This document shows, piece by piece, positions 1-5,900 of a DNA stretch of 6,511 nucleotides (within the stretch, counting starts at the first letter, position 1; each line of letters begins with the position of its first letter). The DNA is from Planctomycetaceae bacterium (GTDB lineage: Bacteria; Planctomycetota; Planctomycetia; Pirellulales; Thermoguttaceae): NCBI GenBank assembly GCA_031267635.1, contig JAIRYX010000273.1, positions 1-6,511 of the forward strand. Reading direction: 5' to 3'. A program made the translations under genes and the position numbers. The notes beneath the pieces are model-generated. The model was given only the letters and a program-made list of their open reading frames with translations, did no database searches and was not told the DNA's origin.

Positions 1-42
1 TGAATTAAAATCAGCAGAATCTCAACATTCCATATCGCCTCA

Positions 43-78
43 AAGTCCCTGTTGTCCCTTGCGTCCCTTTTGTCCCTT
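43..78. repeat. 9-bp tandem repeat, four copies
   Basis: Four consecutive 9-bp units share the core GTCCCT: AAGTCCCTG, TTGTCCCTT, GCGTCCCTT and TTGTCCCTT. The array stops about a dozen bases before the 21-bp-periodic region begins. In the frame that continues into the 21-bp array the units read as Ser-Leu-x triplets (SLL, SLA, SLL, SLT). Because 9 and 21 are both multiples of three, a single reading frame survives across both arrays. This fits either a low-complexity coding region or neutral slippage. Confidence 0.8.
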
Positions 79-372
79 ACACGAAAGCTTTTCGGGAATC
101 CCCCAGAGCCGCTGTCGCCAGCGACGGCGGTTCTGTCGCCAGCGACGGCGGTTCTGTCGCCAACGACGACGGTTCTGTCGCCAGCGACGACGGCTCTGTC
201 GCCAGCGACGGCGACTCTGTCGCCAGCGACGACGGCTCTGTCGCCAGCGACGACGGCTCTGTCGCCAGCGACGACGGCTCTGTCGCCTGCGACGGCGGCT
301 CTGTGGTACCCCCCGACGGCTCTGGGAAACGTCCCGACAGCTTTGAATGATAATCCAGACGCTTTGGATTAG
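52..372 (+). CDS. Possible heptapeptide-repeat small protein (doubtful)
   Basis: I do not recognise a family. The frame opens with TTG and no ribosome binding site, and ends at TAG (370-372), giving 106 residues. It reads Ser-Leu-x triplets, then FGNPPEP, nine units of the LSPATTA type, then LWYPPTA, LGNVPTA, LNDNPDA and LD. The flanking units keep Leu/Phe at position 1, Pro at 5 and Ala at 7 in most cases. Several differences between flanking units at these positions are synonymous (CTG/TTG, CCG/CCA), which hints that this frame is or was translated. Against it: no ATG, no Shine-Dalgarno, no signal peptide or membrane segment, and the period keeps other frames open too. One of these is Cys/Arg-rich on plus; another on minus (77-433) overlaps the 3' end of the nucleotidyltransferase gene. 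A non-coding satellite remains quite possible. The frame is open back to position 4, so the start is uncertain. Confidence 0.28.
   Translation: MSLASLLSLTRKLFGNPPEPLSPATAVLSPATAVLSPTTTVLSPATTALSPATATLSPATTALSPATTALSPATTALSPATAALWYPPTALGNVPTALNDNPDALD
91..363. repeat. 21-bp tandem repeat array (core 112-300, decayed flanks)
   Basis: Nine near-identical 21-bp units run head to tail from 112 to 300, each starting CTGTCGCC. The units at 175, 217, 238 and 259 are identical, as are those at 112 and 133. At least three degenerate units keep the same period to 363 (starting at 301, 322 and 343), and one lies upstream at 91-111. Each core unit contains the dyad GTCGC-CA-GCGAC. The unit at 280 keeps it despite a changed spacer (CT); only the unit at 154 breaks it. 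There are no unique spacers, so this is not a CRISPR. A 21-bp period equals seven codons and also two turns of B-DNA, so both coding and DNA-site explanations are possible. Confidence 0.95.
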
Positions 373-410
373 ACAAAGAGATTATTTTGATGGCTTGTTT
401 AGTTAGCGTC

Positions 411-426
411 GCGTAACATGAGTTAC
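411..426 (+). repeat. 16-bp motif, copy A (inverted relative to 6021-6036)
   Basis: GCGTAACATGAGTTAC here is the exact reverse complement of positions 6021-6036. The copy overlaps the TAA stop of the nucleotidyltransferase gene (423-425), so the stop is built from repeat sequence. Flanking bases do not match beyond the 16 bp. Confidence 0.8.
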
Positions 427-1817
427 ACCACACGCTTTTTCAACCAATTCATCGCGTCGCCGTAATTGAGAAACTGACCGTCGAGTTGGGCTTCAAACGC
501 TTCGCGGAGGATTTCGCCCATTTCGGGTCCCGGTTTGACGCCAAGATCAATCAAGTCGCGTCCGAAGAGTAACGATTGGGGCGGCGCATCGAAAACGCCG
601 AGCCGATGCGCCGCGTCTAACCATGGTCGCGTCGAATGAGCGCGGCATAAATTTCTGTCGTTGTCGCATCCTGCCATATCCGCTGCGCAAAGTTCCGACC
701 AAAGCTTGACGTTCGCCGGAGCAAGCCGATACGCTAAACGCCGTACCATCGCATCGGTCGGTTGTTCGTAAAGCGGAAGAGAGATGTGCGTTTGATGTTC
801 GCGAACAAGCGGTAACACAGAGGCAATCAAACGTTCCGACGCTCGCATTTTTTCAAGGAACGTTTTTGCCAACGGAACGCCCGCCTCCGCGTGTTTTGGC
901 GAATGCCAAACGCCCGGCTCTTTTTCCGTCAACGTGAGCGGCTTGCCGACGTCGTGCAACAGCCCGGCAAACATCAGCGTTAAACGTAGCGAATCGTCAT
1001 ATTTCTTTTCGAGAACAATGCGTGCCATCGCATCGACCACAGCGGCGGTATGTTCCCACGCGTCGCCTTCGCGATGCCAAAGCGGATGTTGTTTCGTGCC
1101 TCGCAACGCAGCAATTTCGGGGAAACATTCGAGCCAGCCCGTCGATTCCAACAAACGCAATCCCAGCGATGGAAATCGCGACTTCGCCGCCCATTTGTTC
1201 CATTCGCCAAAAATTCGTTCCGCCGACAACGTTGAAAATTCACTTTTCAACGCCCGACACATCGCAATCGTTTTTTCATCCGCGCGAAAGCCGAAACGTG
1301 ATACAAATTGCATCGCCCGTAACACTCGCAACGGGTCTTCGCCAAACGCATCGCTGGTCGCGCGGAGGATGTTTTGTCGCAGATCGTCAACGCCGTGATA
1401 CGGATCGGCAATTGTGCCGTCGCGCCGCATTCCAATCGCGTTGACCGTGAAGTCTCGCCGACGTGCCGCGTCCGCAAACGTCATCGACGGATCGGACATA
1501 ATCTGAAAACCTTTGTGACCGATTCCAAGTTTCGATTCCCGACGCGGAACGCTCACATCAATTTGCTGATTCACCTTAACGGTTCCGAAACTTTTTCCGA
1601 CAAGATTAACATGGAAGTATGGCGAAAGGATGTGGACAATCTCTTCGTAGTTCAATCCGAAGACTTCAATATCAACATCTTTAAAGCGCTGTTCGCCAAG
1701 AAGGTAATCCCGCACCGCGCCGCCGACAAAATAAACATCTGCCGCACCGCCTTCTTCCAAGAGTTCGATGATGCGTTGGGTTTTCTTGTTTTGGAGTAAT
1801 GTTTGCGGTGATGGCAT
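423..1817 (-). CDS. cca: CCA-adding-type tRNA nucleotidyltransferase with HD domain
   Basis: This is a class II nucleotidyltransferase of 464 residues, most likely the enzyme that builds or repairs the CCA 3' end of tRNAs in the cytoplasm from CTP and ATP. Visible motifs in order: the GGAVRD nucleotide-binding loop (residues 32-37), the metal-binding DVD (47-49) and a third carboxylate D87 in IDVSVPR, RRDFTVNAI (120-128), and EDPLRVLRAMQF (160-171), which carries the EDxxR signature that templates the incoming base. The C-terminal half is an HD phosphohydrolase domain, with H256 in EHT, H288-D289 in LLHDVGKP and H309 as candidate metal ligands. Length is slightly above the roughly 410 residues of E. 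coli Cca. Sequence alone cannot fully exclude an A-adding, CC-adding or poly(A) polymerase relative. The ATG at 1817 is used because the conserved domain starts about 28 residues later; no Shine-Dalgarno is seen. It is transcribed alone, divergent from the regulator across 876 bp. Confidence 0.9.
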   Translation of the reverse strand: MPSPQTLLQNKKTQRIIELLEEGGAADVYFVGGAVRDYLLGEQRFKDVDIEVFGLNYEEIVHILSPYFHVNLVGKSFGTVKVNQQIDVSVPRRESKLGIGHKGFQIMSDPSMTFADAARRRDFTVNAIGMRRDGTIADPYHGVDDLRQNILRATSDAFGEDPLRVLRAMQFVSRFGFRADEKTIAMCRALKSEFSTLSAERIFGEWNKWAAKSRFPSLGLRLLESTGWLECFPEIAALRGTKQHPLWHREGDAWEHTAAVVDAMARIVLEKKYDDSLRLTLMFAGLLHDVGKPLTLTEKEPGVWHSPKHAEAGVPLAKTFLEKMRASERLIASVLPLVREHQTHISLPLYEQPTDAMVRRLAYRLAPANVKLWSELCAADMAGCDNDRNLCRAHSTRPWLDAAHRLGVFDAPPQSLLFGRDLIDLGVKPGPEMGEILREAFEAQLDGQFLNYGDAMNWLKKRVV

Positions 1818-1875
1818 TTTGTCAGTGGTTGAATGAGAAAGTCTTCTTAATATCTTGTCTTTATCGATTATTAAA

Positions 1876-1941
1876 GATATATAACCTACCTAAAATAGAG
1901 TTGTTTTGTTAAAAACATTTTACCAAAAACTGTTATATATC
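1876..1941. repeat. 10-bp inverted repeat upstream of the nucleotidyltransferase gene
   Basis: GATATATAAC at 1876-1885 is the exact reverse complement of 1932-1941, with a 46-bp spacer. Both copies lie 59-124 bp upstream of the ATG at 1817. They could be paired regulator sites or -10-like boxes, but the local base composition makes chance matches easier. Confidence 0.4.
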
Positions 1942-2420
1942 GTAGCAGTCCTTGTATAAAATGCAAAAACAACCGGAGTTCTTTATATAGCGTGTAGTAT
2001 TGTCCTAGTCGTTGGTAAGTTTTGCACGCAAATATTTTTGAGTCGCGTATCATTACATTTTTTGCGGGAAGAAAAAACTTTTTCTTCCTCTTTTTCTTTT
2101 TTTATTATTGTAAATATACACTTTATTATAAAAATTTTAACTCCTCCGAATATTCGTTTTATTAACAAAAATAACAAAAGAGAGAAGTATTTTTCTTTCG
2201 CTTGTTCTTTATAAATCCTTGTTTTTCAACGCTTAATATATCTTGGGTTTATCAATCAATAACAATATTTTTTTTCTTACTCTCTACAATTTGAGCAAAT
2301 ATTTCTTTTAAGGTAGAGGGAATTTCCTTTATTGAATTTACATTCTCTGTCTGTATAAAATACACGTGTTGTCTGTAAAGAAACGGTAACGATATGAAAA
2401 ATTTTTCCACATGAAAATTG

Positions 2421-2517
2421 AAAGGAGGTATTTTACCTGTAAAAATCATCTATGCAACGATACGATTTTTCACGGAGGATATTTTTGACCGATTCATTGC
2501 AAAACATACCACGATAA
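2421..2517 (+). promoter_or_regulatory. Orphan Shine-Dalgarno with possible 21-codon leader ORF
   Basis: AAAGGAGGT at 2421-2429 is a near-perfect anti-16S complement, stronger than any other in the window, yet it precedes no recognisable gene. The nearest ATG (2452) is about 22 bases away, too far for normal spacing, and opens a 21-codon frame ending at TAA 2515-2517. Inside that same frame a second GGAGG (2474-2478) sits six bases before a TTG (2485), which would encode a 10-residue peptide. This could be a leader peptide, a gene remnant or chance. No matching peptide family is known to me. Confidence 0.2.
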
Positions 2518-2603
2518 TCATCGTCAAAATAATCCAAGAGAGCGATCAGAATGTCGGCAAAAGTAACAAAAACCTAAAGTTTGCCGCATTCATTGTAACA
2601 AAT

Positions 2604-2628
2604 TTTTTACAGCGTTACCCTGTAAAAA
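2604..2628. promoter_or_regulatory. Operator-like 9-bp inverted repeat upstream of the regulator
   Basis: TTTTTACAG (2604-2612) and CTGTAAAAA (2620-2628) form a perfect dyad around a 7-base spacer, centred about 78 bp before the regulator's ATG. A half-site resembling its right side, TACCTGTAAAAA, recurs at 2434-2445; compare TACCCTGTAAAAA at 2616-2628. No T-run follows the stem, so a terminator is unlikely. Fis-type helix-turn-helix dimers commonly bind dyads of this size, so autoregulation by the adjacent gene product is a reasonable inference, not a demonstrated fact. Confidence 0.4.
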
Positions 2629-2693
2629 CGAGTTTCAACAAAGCTTTTCCAAATCAACTTGTTTATTTACTTATTTAGAAGAAGGATGAAGGG

Positions 2694-4310
2694 ATGCAAG
2701 AAACACACAACAGTGTTGTATTACAAAAAGAAAATGAAACCGTTACCAGTCAAGTACCTTTTACGGGAACGCGGTATTCAGAAAGCACCGACCGCGAGTT
2801 GTTTGCTCTGTCGGGACGCACCAACGAAGAGACGACAAAATCGAGTTTCTCCGTGGATGAACAATCGGGACGCCCGATGGCGATTCCGCATGTGCCGGAA
2901 TTGAAGAATCCTATCAAAATGGCGCCGCTCGTTCCTACGGAACCGTCGCCAAAAAAGATACATATCTTATGCGGCAACCTTGTCGGACGTTTGGGATTCC
3001 GCGACTTTCTGGAAAAAGAAGGATATGTTGTTTCGGAAAGCATGTTTGCAGAATGTTTTTCGGGCAATAATTCCAACAACTTTTCATTGGTCATCGTTGA
3101 TATGATGACATGTCAGTTGACAATTCCCGTTTTGCAGGATTATCTTCAGGAATATTTTCCTGATGTGCCGTTGATTGTCATTGACGAACCGCAACGTCAC
3201 ACCGAAGAAGAAGTCAATATTATGAAAGAATTTGCTTTTTCTTACGTGACGATTCCGTGCAACCGAAAAGATTTACTGCAACAGATCAATTTTGCGTTTC
3301 GTTATGCGTCGGTGATTCACCAAAACCGGCTTTTGCGCCAATCGCTCGGAATGCCGACCTATTACCCAGAACTGTACGGCACGTCGCCGCAATGCGAAAC
3401 GCGACGGCGACAAATCGCGGCGTTCGCCAAATTGGGCGGAAGTATTCTTCTTACCGGCGAAAACGGATCGGGAAAATTGATGACGGCGCAACAAATTCAT
3501 CTTTCGGGACCGCGTGCGGGAAAACCGTTTTTTGTTGTTCCGTGCAACGTTTATTCGCCGTTTACGTTGGATATGATGTTGTTCGGTTATTCTAAAGGAT
3601 CAATGTCTTTCTTTTACAACGATGAGCGTTTGGGACTGTTTGAACTTGCCAACGGTGGTACGATTTATTTCAGTCATATTTCCCAAATGCCGTATCCGAT
3701 TCAGGAAAAATTATCCAAATACATCAAAAACGGATGTTATACGAAAGTTGGCGCGGATCGCCCGACTCATGTTGACGTACAGGTGATTGCCGGGTCGTCT
3801 AAAAATTTGTCAGTGGCTTGTTTAATGAATTTGTTCTACGAAGAACTGTATTATCAGTTAAACACGCAGATGATTCCACTGCCGAGTATCAAAGAATTGA
3901 CGGAAGATATTCCGATCTTTTGCCGAACATTGTTGACGTTGTATGCCCGTTTCACACACAGTCAATTACTCACGATTTCCAACGACGCGCTTCAAAAATT
4001 GCAGCGTCATTTGTGGTCCGGCAATATGAATGAGTTTTACAAAGTGTTCTACCGTGCCTGTATTCACGCGAAGAACGGCGTGATTGTGGAAAAAGATATT
4101 ATTTTTGAAGACCCCGTCGGCTCACGCGAACGGGGGTCGGAATATCTCGGACTCGCCGGAATGTCTGTTGCTGAAGTCGAACGCCGCCTGATCATCGAAA
4201 CTCTTGCGGCAAATGGCGGAAACCGGACAGTCTCCGCCCGACAACTCGGCATCAGCGAAAAAACGATTTACAACAAGTCCAAGCAGTACAAACTCAAAGG
4301 CGTTTTTTAA
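2694..4310 (+). CDS. Degenerate NtrC-family (sigma-54 activator-like) regulator, Fis-type HTH
   Basis: This 538-residue protein has the NtrC layout: a Ser/Thr/Pro/Glu-rich probably disordered start (1-85), a receiver-like domain (about 88-205), an AAA+ domain (about 220-470) and a C-terminal Fis-type helix-turn-helix (489-535; VERRLIIETLAANGGN, then ARQLGISEKTIYNKSKQY). The P-loop GENGSGK (255-261) is good. The rest of the ATPase machinery is altered. The GAFTGA loop reads GSMSFF (302-307). Walker B GGTLFLDEI reads GGTIYFSHI (321-329). Sensor I AATN reads GSSK (367-370). FREDLYYRL reads FYEELYYQL (381-389), losing both Arg. WPGNVREL reads WSGNMNEF (441-448). The receiver keeps D136 but lacks the acidic pair, the Thr/Ser and the conserved Lys. 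The frame is intact and the HTH near-consensus, so this is a maintained gene, probably a non-ATPase DNA-binding regulator, not a pseudogene. The ATG at 2694 has AAGG eight bases upstream. It stands alone, convergent with the flavodiiron gene. Confidence 0.9.
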   Translation: MQETHNSVVLQKENETVTSQVPFTGTRYSESTDRELFALSGRTNEETTKSSFSVDEQSGRPMAIPHVPELKNPIKMAPLVPTEPSPKKIHILCGNLVGRLGFRDFLEKEGYVVSESMFAECFSGNNSNNFSLVIVDMMTCQLTIPVLQDYLQEYFPDVPLIVIDEPQRHTEEEVNIMKEFAFSYVTIPCNRKDLLQQINFAFRYASVIHQNRLLRQSLGMPTYYPELYGTSPQCETRRRQIAAFAKLGGSILLTGENGSGKLMTAQQIHLSGPRAGKPFFVVPCNVYSPFTLDMMLFGYSKGSMSFFYNDERLGLFELANGGTIYFSHISQMPYPIQEKLSKYIKNGCYTKVGADRPTHVDVQVIAGSSKNLSVACLMNLFYEELYYQLNTQMIPLPSIKELTEDIPIFCRTLLTLYARFTHSQLLTISNDALQKLQRHLWSGNMNEFYKVFYRACIHAKNGVIVEKDIIFEDPVGSRERGSEYLGLAGMSVAEVERRLIIETLAANGGNRTVSARQLGISEKTIYNKSKQYKLKGVF

Positions 4311-4361
4311 ACCACTAAACCACAGCCCCAGAGCTTGTCCTAACTCAATAATTTTTCTACA

Positions 4362-4452
4362 AAAAAGTTAAAAACTAAAAGTGAAAAGTTTTCCGATACT
4401 TACCTTGCCGATTGGAATAACCTCTTTCGAAACTTTTAGTTTTTAACTTTTT
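4362..4452. repeat. Perfect inverted repeat with 21-bp arms, 49-bp spacer
   Basis: Positions 4362-4382 are the exact reverse complement of 4432-4452; the arms are A/T-rich (core GTTAAAAACTAAAAG). The 49-bp spacer 4383-4431 includes TTACCTTGCCGATTGGAATA and carries no gene. Lying between convergent genes it could fold in both transcripts and act as a bidirectional transcript end, or it could be a small palindromic repeat element. No transposase is nearby and I see no clear target-site duplication. Confidence 0.85.
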
Positions 4453-4492
4453 AATTTCTTAAATAGTCAACAGAATAAAAGTTGTTTACGGT

Positions 4493-4555
4493 TTGAATAA
4501 CGCAAATCCTAACGTCAATAATGAATTTTGTGACGTCAACAACGCAAATATTGAA
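4493..4555. repeat. Short decayed 21-bp-periodic array (three units)
   Basis: Three consecutive 21-bp units start at 4493, 4514 and 4535. AACGCAAAT occurs at 4499-4507 and 4541-4549 (42 bp apart), and ACGTCAA at 4512-4518 and 4533-4539 (21 bp apart). On plus they read LNNANPN, VNNEFCD and VNNANIE, the same period as the array at 91-363 but a different sequence. No start codon or ribosome binding site supports translation. Confidence 0.5.
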
Positions 4556-4575
4556 GTCGGAAAAATCGCGAGCTA

Positions 4576-4607
4576 CTGCCCGAGCAGGCGGCAGCGTTCC
4601 TTTTTTT
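4576..4607 (+). terminator. Possible rho-independent terminator after the regulator
   Basis: CTGCC (4576-4580) can pair with GGCAG (4590-4594), followed six bases later by seven T (4601-4607). The five-base-pair stem is short and the T-run is offset, so this is weak. It lies about 270 bp beyond the regulator's stop, in the orientation that would end its transcript before the convergent gene. Confidence 0.3.
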
Positions 4608-4644
4608 AAGCCAAAACTGTCGTGAACGGGTACGATACATTTGT

Positions 4645-5832
4645 TCAACGATTTAACACTCGTTGCGCAAGGAGTTTTCCCGCCTCGAAACATACCGCTT
4701 TGCTTTCGTTGTTGGGACGCCAACGGCAGGAAACGAATTTGTTGATTTGTTCCCATTGGATTTCGTCAAACCATTTGGAAATTTGTTCCGTACCGCCGAT
4801 TCCCCAACCGCTTGAACCAAACGCAAATCCGGGTTTTGTGGCGAATTTCAATCCTTTAATATAAGTCAACGCCGCTGCCATTGCCGGAAGCATTTGCGAA
4901 TTTAACGTCGCTGAACCAAATGCGACCGCTGCCGTATCGAGCATTTCCGTTGCAATTCGCGTCAACGTGTTCCTCCGAGCGTGCAATAATTGAACGTTGA
5001 TCGTTTGCGAAACCGAATTGATTCCCGCTAACACTTCGTCGGCAAGACGCGTCGTGCTTTCCCACATCGAATCGTAAAGGATCACGATTTTGGATTCGGT
5101 TTTGTTTGCCGCCCAATTCGCGTAAGCGTTCCAAATGGCCGGAATGTTTTTTCGCCAAATCAGTCCGTGACTCGGAGCGATGGTATCAATTGCGAGTTTT
5201 GAACCGGCTTCCATTGTTTTCTGAACCTGTTTGCCATACGGCGCAACAATATTGGCGTAATATGCTTTGGCTTCGACCAGAATATCCGACAGGTTCCATT
5301 CGTCGTCAAACCGCACAGACGTAGCGATATGTTGACCAAATGCGTCCATCGAGAAAAGCAATTTTTCTTCGGGAACGTAAGTAAACATCGAATCGGGCCA
5401 ATGCACCATCGGCGTTTCGAGAAACGCGAGCGTCCGTTTGCCGAGCGAAATGTGATCGCCGCTTTTGACCAGTTGAATTTTCCAATGGGAAATATCGAAA
5501 TATCCCGCCAAAATGTCGCGGCATTTCGCGTCGCACAAAAGCGTTGCGTTTGGCAGATTTTTCAAAACCGCCGCCATCGCACCGCCGTGATCCGGCTCAG
5601 CGTGGTTACAGACGACGTAATCAATTTTTTCCAACGGCACAAGCTTTTGAACGTTGCACAATAGCTGGGAAGCGTAAGGTTCTTTGACCGTGTCAATCAA
5701 CGCAACCTTTTCATCTTGAACAAGATAACTATTATAGGTCGCGCCGTGCGCGGTATTGAAACTATGAAAATCCCGCACATTCCAATCCACATAACCGACC
5801 CAATTTATTCCAGATTTTAATTCAGTATTCAT
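4645..5832 (-). CDS. fprA: A-type flavodiiron protein (O2/NO reductase, FprA family)
   Basis: A cytoplasmic flavodiiron protein of 395 residues, the usual class A length. The family reduces O2 to water or NO to N2O with electrons normally delivered by rubredoxin or a reductase, protecting anaerobes. The N-terminal metallo-beta-lactamase-like half carries the complete set of diiron ligands: NHAEPDH (H77, E79, D81), H144 in PMVHWPDS, D163 in SMDAFGQH and H222 in PSHG. The flavodoxin half starts near 247 with the FMN phosphate loop DSMWEST (254-260), then AFGSATLN (304-311) and AFGSSGWGIGG (337-347). There is no rubredoxin or flavin-reductase extension. The frame is open to an upstream ATG at 5874, but I choose 5832: MNTELKSGINWVGYVDW matches the usual family start, the extra 14 residues do not, and the upstream ATG lies inside a palindrome. 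Neither start has a good Shine-Dalgarno. It is transcribed alone. Confidence 0.92.
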   Translation of the reverse strand: MNTELKSGINWVGYVDWNVRDFHSFNTAHGATYNSYLVQDEKVALIDTVKEPYASQLLCNVQKLVPLEKIDYVVCNHAEPDHGGAMAAVLKNLPNATLLCDAKCRDILAGYFDISHWKIQLVKSGDHISLGKRTLAFLETPMVHWPDSMFTYVPEEKLLFSMDAFGQHIATSVRFDDEWNLSDILVEAKAYYANIVAPYGKQVQKTMEAGSKLAIDTIAPSHGLIWRKNIPAIWNAYANWAANKTESKIVILYDSMWESTTRLADEVLAGINSVSQTINVQLLHARRNTLTRIATEMLDTAAVAFGSATLNSQMLPAMAAALTYIKGLKFATKPGFAFGSSGWGIGGTEQISKWFDEIQWEQINKFVSCRWRPNNESKAVCFEAGKLLAQRVLNR

Positions 5833-5872
5833 ATAATATAACCACAAAACCAGAGATAGCCCAAACCTCTTC

Positions 5873-5895
5873 ATTGCATGATTTGATCATGCAAT
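5873..5895. promoter_or_regulatory. Perfect 10-bp palindrome, probable operator of the flavodiiron gene
   Basis: ATTGCATGAT (5873-5882) and ATCATGCAAT (5886-5895) form a perfect dyad with a 3-base spacer. On minus it begins about six bases after the -10-like box at 5901-5906, so it would cover the predicted transcription start and the first 20 or so transcribed bases, a classic repressor position. Which regulator binds is unknown; a redox- or NO-responsive repressor would make biological sense. Confidence 0.5.
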
Positions 5896-5900
5896 TGGTT

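Larger units (their letters stand above)
1818..2693. other. Long AT-rich intergenic region, no convincing gene
   Basis: This 876-bp gap separates the divergent nucleotidyltransferase and regulator genes. It is strongly AT-rich with long T and A runs around 2080-2110 and 2260-2275. Open frames of 64-86 codons exist on both strands (minus 1983-2177, minus 2252-2449, plus 2418-2678). They lack a supported start and recognisable motifs and are built mainly from Lys/Ile/Phe codons, as expected of AT-rich noise. Supported structures are two perfect inverted repeats (1876-1941 and 2604-2628), listed separately. Near-consensus Shine-Dalgarno sequences at 2421-2429 (plus) and 2141-2148 (minus) have no full-length gene behind them. 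I see no convincing sigma-70 or -24/-12 promoter, tRNA or known riboswitch. Confidence 0.7.
4311..4644. other. Intergenic region between convergent genes, repeat-bearing
   Basis: This 334-bp gap lies between the 3' ends of the regulator and the flavodiiron gene. It contains a perfect long-arm inverted repeat (4362-4452), a short 21-bp-periodic stretch (4493-4555) and a possible weak terminator (4576-4607), each listed separately. A minus-strand open frame crosses it (4451-4756) but overlaps the flavodiiron gene in another frame and has no recognisable content. Confidence 0.7.

Noticed and set aside
112..300. CRISPR array
   Set aside because: The units are contiguous with no variable spacers, and no cas genes are present.
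59..346. Plus-strand Cys/Arg-rich repeat frame
   Set aside because: It is the same satellite read in another frame, with no start signal and an implausible composition.
77..433. Minus-strand open frame of 118 codons through the 21-bp array
   Set aside because: It stays open because the period is a multiple of three, overlaps the nucleotidyltransferase gene's 3' end, and its decayed flank units show no consistent residue pattern.
1983..2177. Minus-strand 64-codon frame with a GGAGGAG (2141-2148) inside
   Set aside because: The Shine-Dalgarno-like site is inside the frame with no proper start after it, and the content is AT-driven Lys/Ile/Phe/Glu.
2252..2449. Minus-strand 65-codon frame
   Set aside because: It looks mildly protein-like in its second half but has no ribosome binding site or recognisable motif and lies in AT-rich DNA.
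2604..2628. TyrR box or LexA box
   Set aside because: Half-sites are in the opposite order (TTTACA before TGTAAA, ACAG before CTGT) and the spacing differs from both consensus sites.
4451..4756. Minus-strand 101-codon frame overlapping the flavodiiron gene end
   Set aside because: It overlaps a well-supported gene on the same strand in a different frame, and its remainder covers the 21-bp-periodic stretch.
4645..5874. Longer flavodiiron start at 5874
   Set aside because: The added 14 hydrophobic residues do not match the family and the ATG lies within the palindrome next to the promoter.
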